The translations under genes and the position numbers were made by a program. From Gnetum montanum (taxonomy: Eukaryota; Streptophyta; Gnetopsida; Gnetales; Gnetaceae), in contig MNCI01004008.1 of NCBI GenBank assembly GCA_015680685.1, forward strand, positions 2,761 through 27,110: a DNA stretch of 24,350 nucleotides. The letters run 5' to 3'. Positions 20,198 to 24,350 of this stretch are shown here, one piece after another (the stretch's first letter is position 1; each line of letters begins with the position of its first letter). The notes beneath the pieces are model-generated. The model had not been told where the DNA came from. It worked only from the letters and a program-made list of their open reading frames with translations, and did not search any database.

Positions 20198-21923
20198 GTT
20201 GGTGATCGAAAACATTAGCATTTGGAAAACATTGACGGGTCGTCAATTGTGATAGTCTCAACCCTGAATCCATGGGAGGGCCATGCTGGATAAAACAGAA
20301 ATAGGGCACCCTGAATGGTCTGGTCGATCAGACAAGGACTTAGTTGGTGTTAATATAACCTTTTGCAATAGGGTAATTTGAAAAATCAAAACTTATAACA
20401 TAAAATAAGGTTTGAATGCAAGAGAGATAGAAAACAATGTAAAATGCAATAACAGGTAGAAAAGCAAAGTAAAGTGCAATTAGAAAAATGCACCACTTCA
20501 AGAACATGGCTTCACTCTGTCAGGGTGGATACAATTGGTTGTGCAACACTAAAGGGACACAGAGATCCCAAGAGTAACCGAGACATTTAGAGTAAGATAG
20601 CTGTATACTTGAACGTAGACTCGGGAGTCAACAATGCAAAGGTGCTACGAGAATAGTAGGAAAGAATAGAATAGGATGCCAAACAAATGCTAACTATTTG
20701 CAATGTCAAACAAGATGTTTATAATGCTCAGGAATGCAATGCTAGCTTTTTCTCGTCCTTCAACTAATTTTTCCAATCAACTGATCGACTTGCCGACCGA
20801 GGGAGCTTTTGGGCATTGCCCATTAGGTTATTTATAGGGCCAAGGGTATGCAAGAGATGAGGTTTGGATGCCATGTGTCCAGGGCCTGTGTTTCTGTGTC
20901 TATGTTGCGTGAATGATCGTTGGCTGAGCCTACATTGCATGGACGTGTATGACCGTTGGACAAGCCTGCCATGCTGTAATTGTGCTGTCAGAGCCTGGGG
21001 ACATGTGCTAACAATGCGATTAGGTGAAGTGCATTGATGTAGCATAGCTGCCTACTACGCTATGACATGTGGACGTAGCATAGCAACTTGCTACGCCGTG
21101 CTACGCTATGCAGCGTAGCCACCAGAAGCAAAAACTTATGTTGCATCCTATTGCATGTGTTGGGAACCTTTGCAACGTGCTAATTGTTTTAGTGTGTTTT
21201 TTGTGACGCTATGCCATGCTATGTAGCATAGCATAGCATAGCAGCCGACCTTAGTCGCTAAACTTCAACAATCTACAAAACGTTGATAGTCTGCAAACTT
21301 TTCCTTTTGCATTGTAAAGCTTGTGAACTTGCTGATCCTGCCCTTCAAGATGTCTTTCATTGTTCTTGCAGAGTTTCTTCTATGATGTTGCTCTGTTGTG
21401 CTATGCTATGTGGTGTGGCATAGTGTAGCAACAAATGTGACCTACTTTTTGCAAAGTTTTTCCATTTTCCTGTGGAAGGAGTCATCGCCGAGAGACTTGG
21501 AGTCGAGCGATGGAATTGATTGTCCAGCTTTTGCTACGCTGTGCTACGCTACGCAGCATAGCACAACATAGCATAGCGTAGCACTTCATTTTGCAATAGT
21601 TTTCTAAAGCTTGCTACGCTACATAGCATGGCGTAGCGTAGCGTAACAAACTTCGTGACTTAGAAAACTTGCTAAACTGTTTCGTGCATCTTGAGCATTG
21701 CTAACAACTCCTCGCATTATTTCTGAGCAGGTTGTCGGCTGGATAAACTACTTTAGTGGGCAGGCAGGATGATCTGTAGAGACTGTCTACACTAAAAGTA
21801 GAAAATTTGCTGAACTGGTTAGCCTGAACTCATAGCATTCTTCTCCTGAAGAACTGCCATGACGATGCCTGGATTGCGAAGGCTTGGTGAAGCAAGAATG
21901 CCCTGGAATTTTTGGGTGTTTCA
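20198..21923 (-). repeat. 3' LTR of element C (minus orientation)
   Basis: TGAAACACCC at 21923 follows the PPT. The end is set near CCAACA (20198) because sequence from 20489 to about 20200 matches the end of LTR A (10402-10687), so it belongs to the LTR and not the flank. That gives about 1.73 kb. Compared with LTR F it shares the part from 21923 to 20490. TATAAATA lies at 20836-20829. GCTACGC/GCGTAGC palindromes are dense at 21089-21120, 21210-21245, 21533-21582 and 21612-21645. Confidence 0.75.
20829..20836 (-). promoter_or_regulatory. TATA box of LTR C
   Basis: TATAAATA on the minus strand inside CCCTATAAATAACC, aligned with the F box. It is about 1.09 kb into the LTR. Confidence 0.7.
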
Positions 21924-21927
21924 TTGG

Positions 21928-21936
21928 CCCCTTTTT
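21928..21936 (-). promoter_or_regulatory. Polypurine tract of element C
   Basis: AAAAAGGGG followed by CCAA and the LTR start on the minus strand. It is flanked on the body side by AGATGTCGAC, which can pair with GTCGACATCT near 21970. Confidence 0.7.
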
Positions 21937-23145
21937 GTCGACATCTAGAGGGTGGACCTGAGAGATGTCGACAAAGAATACGAAACACCACAGAAGACAG
22001 AGTGCTACCATTGTTGCTCAGTGATCATCAAGATGTTTCTTGGCTGTGCTTGAGAGTGTTGCATTGGTGTTTGCGGGAGAGGGAAGAGCAAAGCAGGGAG
22101 GAAGGAGGTTTAGCAAAGGTGTAAAGATGAGGCTTAGTAGGCTCCCTCATCGAAGTGCTCGTGAGGGAGTTGGTGCATTTTCATCTTTACTTTTGTTGAA
22201 GCAGGGAGGATGGAGGTGTAGGGAAAGGGTAAAGATGAGGTTTAGCAGGCTCCCTCGTTGGAGTGCTCATGAGGGAGTTTTTATGTTTTCATCTTTACTC
22301 TCACTAACCTTCAACCTTTCGGTGAAGTGTTTGGAGAGGGTGATTGCAAAACTATTTAAGTGCCATTTATGTTAGGCACTTTCCTTTGCAAACTGTGGGT
22401 GTGGTGAAGGGAAGGAGCTTGTAAGGCAGGGCAAGATGTGCACTCTCAATAGGCCAAGGTAAGATGATCACTTTGCAACGTTGTAGCATTTGTTGTTGTG
22501 GCAAGATGAACCTTCGATCGATGCCTCTCTAGAATGCAATAGAGAGCAAACTAGAAGAAACAACCATGATGAAAAACGAGGGTAAAGGTCTTGCTTGCTG
22601 TAGATGTTGAAGCTCTTGGAAATCTTTGATGGTGTAACATGTCCAAAGCACGAAGGCCAACAATGGCCTTGTCAGCATCAGCATGGAGGAGCCAACATCG
22701 GGGATGTCGGGAGTTACTGTGAATGCAGATGCTTAGGAATCCTTACCAAAGGCATGCATTCTCAGTTCAGCTATGGGATCAGCTGCCACATAGCTGAATG
22801 TCATCTGAGCCGAGGTGTTGGCAGGGGGTTGGAGAATAACAATATTGTGGCTGGGCCACAAAACTGCTAGAACTCTAGCAGTAGCCATTGACCTAGGAAC
22901 TATTGTCAAGGTGATGGGCCATGGCGACAGTAGGTCCAGGGGGTCAATGAGATGTCATACGACATCTTTGAGGGATCTACAAGATGCCAAGGGTGGGGGC
23001 ATTACATGTGTTCTAAGTCATGTTCCCATTGTGTCATGAACTGCACTCTAGAATTGCGATGCTCCACCCTGCGTCGACATTGTGCATGCTGGCTTGATGT
23101 GGTGCTTGGTGTAGATGCACGCTAAGGATGTGCTGTGAATCTAGT
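21937..23145 (-). other. 3' untranslated region of element C
   Basis: No supported gene in about 1.2 kb. Open frames such as 22040-22375 and 22604-22870 match nothing recognisable and lack family motifs. It holds the 23-bp segment shared with A (21967-21989) and a 108-bp tandem duplication at 22092-22305. No antisense acidic tail like that in B or A was found at the matching position. Confidence 0.55.
22092..22305 (+). repeat. Two-copy 108-bp tandem duplication
   Basis: The first copy starts AGCAGGGAGGAAGGAGG at 22092 and the second AGCAGGGAGGATGGAGG at 22200. Both continue through GTAAAGATGAGG, GGCTCCCTC, GTGCTC and TTTTCATCTTTACT. The GTAAAGATGA and TCATCTTTAC words in each copy can pair, so each unit could fold as a hairpin. 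Confidence 0.75.
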
Positions 23146-23505
23146 TTAAGGTCCTAGTAGACCATGTGCTAGTTTAAGGTCTCAGTAGACCGTTGCACTG
23201 GCTTAAGGTCTCAACAGACTATACATGCTATTTTAGCGTTATATCGGACGTGTGTTACTAGTTTAACATCATAGCGAACGAGCTGTGCTGGCTTAAGGTC
23301 CCAATAGACCATACATGCCAGTTTAATGTCGTAGTGGATGGTTTATGCTAGTTTTACATCGTAGAGGATGGTGGTGAAGTTGTGCCAATTTAGTGTCGTA
23401 GTGGACATTTTCTCATCTTTGCTAGTTTTACATCGTAGCGGACGTGCTGTGCCAGTTTTACATCATAGTGGATGATCCGTGCTAGTTTTACATCATAGCA
23501 GAAAA
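23146..23505 (-). repeat. Array of about 12 hairpin units of element C
   Basis: Mirror of the array at 7517-8015. Plus-strand units contain GCTAGTTTAA or GCCAGTTTTACA followed by arm-loop-arm. Arms include GGTC/GACC (three or more units, 23150-23310), CATC/GATG (23357-23370 and 23464-23477) and TGTC/GACA (about 23393-23406). It lies just after the integrase stop on the minus strand, as in A. Confidence 0.8.
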
Positions 23506-23526
23506 TCACCTGTCTGATCCATGCAC

Positions 23527-23694
23527 TTAGATGCAGTACAGCTTGAGGTATGAGTGATTCACCAAGTTGGTGAATGTGTTACTGTTCATTTTTGCCAACT
23601 TGAAGGCTCCATTCCCAAAGGCTTTAGTGACCATGTACGGGCCTTCCGAATTGGCTAAGAACTTGCTCACATGCTCATAGATGGCCTTGAGAAT
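23527..23694 (-). pseudogene. Integrase C-terminal fragment of element C
   Basis: 56 codons on the minus strand, ending TAA at 23529-23527, with no internal stop. ILKAIYEHVSKFLANSEGPY, NGAFKLAKM and NLVNHSYLKLYCI correspond to VLKAMHEPVGKFSANWEGPF, NGAFKLVDN and NLVNHIYLKRYYI of element A. The start is where LTR D interrupts it. Confidence 0.85.
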
Positions 23695-23956
23695 TGAAAC
23701 ACCGTGAAAATTACGAGTCGGCCTCAGGCAAAGATTCGCAATTCAAGCGAGAGCGTGCATCATTTTTGTTCAAGGACAAGTTTACACTCTATCACGCATG
23801 GCAGCGTAATGAGTGTAATAAGCTCCAAGGTAGTCAAAGGCTAGAGAAGCACAACAGTTCGACACTTTTTCTCGCGGCGCATGGATAACTTGTCTTTACG
23901 CTCGTTACGCGGCAGTGCGTACCATTGCGTATGTCATCATTCAAGTTGCACATTAT

Positions 23957-24091
23957 TTACGCTTCATCACGCGCAGTTGCGTAGTGAGCGTAAGTTGCAC
24001 ATTGTTTACGCTTCATCACGCGCAGCTGCGTAGCGAGCGTAAGTTGCACATTATTTACGCTTTGTTACGCGCAGTTGCGTAGTGAGCGTAA
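23957..24091 (+). repeat. Three 49-bp-spaced hairpin repeats in LTR D
   Basis: 37-bp inverted repeats at 23957-23993, 24006-24042 and 24055-24091, each TTACGCT...CACGC or TACGC...GCGTAG(T/C)GAGCGTAA, separated by GTTGCACATT. In the middle copy CAGCTGCGTAGCG replaces CAGTTGCGTAGTG. They lie upstream of the TATA box, in U3. Confidence 0.85.
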
Positions 24092-24210
24092 AACAATTTT
24101 GAGCTTATTGTTTTTACACCAGATTACGCTCATACATGCAACACAACATGAATGAGTGTAATACAACCTGAAAGCAATTAAAGCGCGCTCAGCATGTACC
24201 TGCTCTTCAC

Positions 24211-24242
24211 ACGCACAACACGCAAACAAGCGTGTTGTGTGT
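24211..24242 (+). repeat. Palindrome in LTR D
   Basis: ACGCACAACACGC, loop AAACAA, GCGTGTTGTGTGT; one G-T wobble in 13 pairs. It is the counterpart of the perfect palindrome at 9807-9840, with a paired change, about 100 bp upstream of the TATA box. Confidence 0.8.
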
Positions 24243-24339
24243 AGTCACAGTCTGACTTAAAATGATCATGCCAACAGGGCCCGCAATATCTAGGACCCAC
24301 GTCATCAGGGTTGCACCTTTTTCACGAAGCGTCGCGGCC

Positions 24340-24347
24340 TATAAATA
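24340..24347 (+). promoter_or_regulatory. TATA box of LTR D
   Basis: TATAAATA in GCGGCCTATAAATACCT at the window end. The aligned position in LTR A has decayed to TTAAAAATA. Confidence 0.65.
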
Positions 24348-24350
24348 CCT

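Larger units (their letters stand above)
20198..23694 (-). mobile_element. Element C: 3' part of a Tat-type retrotransposon related to A
   Basis: Read on the minus strand: integrase C-terminus (23694-23527), hairpin array (23505-23146), 3' UTR, polypurine tract (21936-21928), LTR (21923-20198). The order, the 23-bp pre-PPT segment, the PPT and the first nine LTR bases match element A. It is interrupted at 23694 by LTR D. It lies inside LTR F in inverted orientation. Confidence 0.8.
23695..24350 (+). repeat. 5' LTR of element D (partial, runs off window)
   Basis: TGAAACACCGTGAAAATTACGAGTCGGCCTCAGGC-like start, matching LTR A at 9148. It follows C's integrase directly with no PPT, so it is the start of a plus-strand element. 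It contains three hairpin repeats (23957-24091), a palindrome (24211-24242) and TATAAATA at 24340. The preceding AGAAT (23690-23694) would be the target duplication. Confidence 0.75.

Noticed and set aside
18751-21923. A single element with terminal inverted repeats (DNA transposon)
   Set aside because: Both arms are LTRs with TATA boxes; one is preceded by a PPT and element body, and the ends are TG...CA, not a transposase-bearing TIR element.

Overview
This window looks like repeat-rich nuclear DNA of a land plant. It is almost entirely LTR retrotransposon sequence of the Ty3/gypsy superfamily, nested and decayed. The evidence is an archaeal-type second RNase H (Tat-lineage hallmark), an Athila-like gag-PR-RT-RH set with a tRNA-Asp-type primer binding site, spliceosomal GT-AG introns, and TG...CA LTRs with TATA boxes. 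A seed plant with a large genome (possibly a gymnosperm) would fit, but the sequence does not prove this. I see no rRNA, tRNA, CRISPR array or bacterial operon, and no intact host gene.

Layout. (1) 1-290: a 27-bp minisatellite, the tail of an element here called B. (2) 475-4503, minus strand: an eight-exon antisense gene. Joined at GT-AG sites, its eight exons have matching phases and total 3231 nt. It has ten premature stops but needs no frameshift. Its N-terminal part resembles an FCP1/NIF-type HAD phosphatase. (3) 5199-10687, plus strand: element A (Tat lineage), with RNase H, second RNase H, integrase, an array of small hairpins, a polypurine tract and an LTR. No reverse transcriptase is visible. 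(4) About 12.9-18.75 kb, plus strand: element E (Athila-like), with LTR end, PBS, gag, protease, RT and RNase H, cut off at 18750. (5) 18751-20197: LTR 'F' (plus strand), inserted in E. (6) 20198-23694, minus strand: element C, a relative of A, seen only as its 3' part: integrase C-terminus, hairpin array, PPT and LTR. Its LTR lies head-to-head with F. (7) 23695-24350: the start of a 5' LTR ('D', same family as A's LTR), inserted in C's integrase.

Inferred insertion order: E is oldest (frameshifts plus many stops), F went into E, C into F, and D into C.

The two most interesting signals are the spliced antisense FCP1-like gene and the 3'-UTR hairpin arrays. In those arrays the closing base pair of the stem varies through all four Watson-Crick combinations, which suggests selection on a folded RNA or DNA form rather than on sequence.
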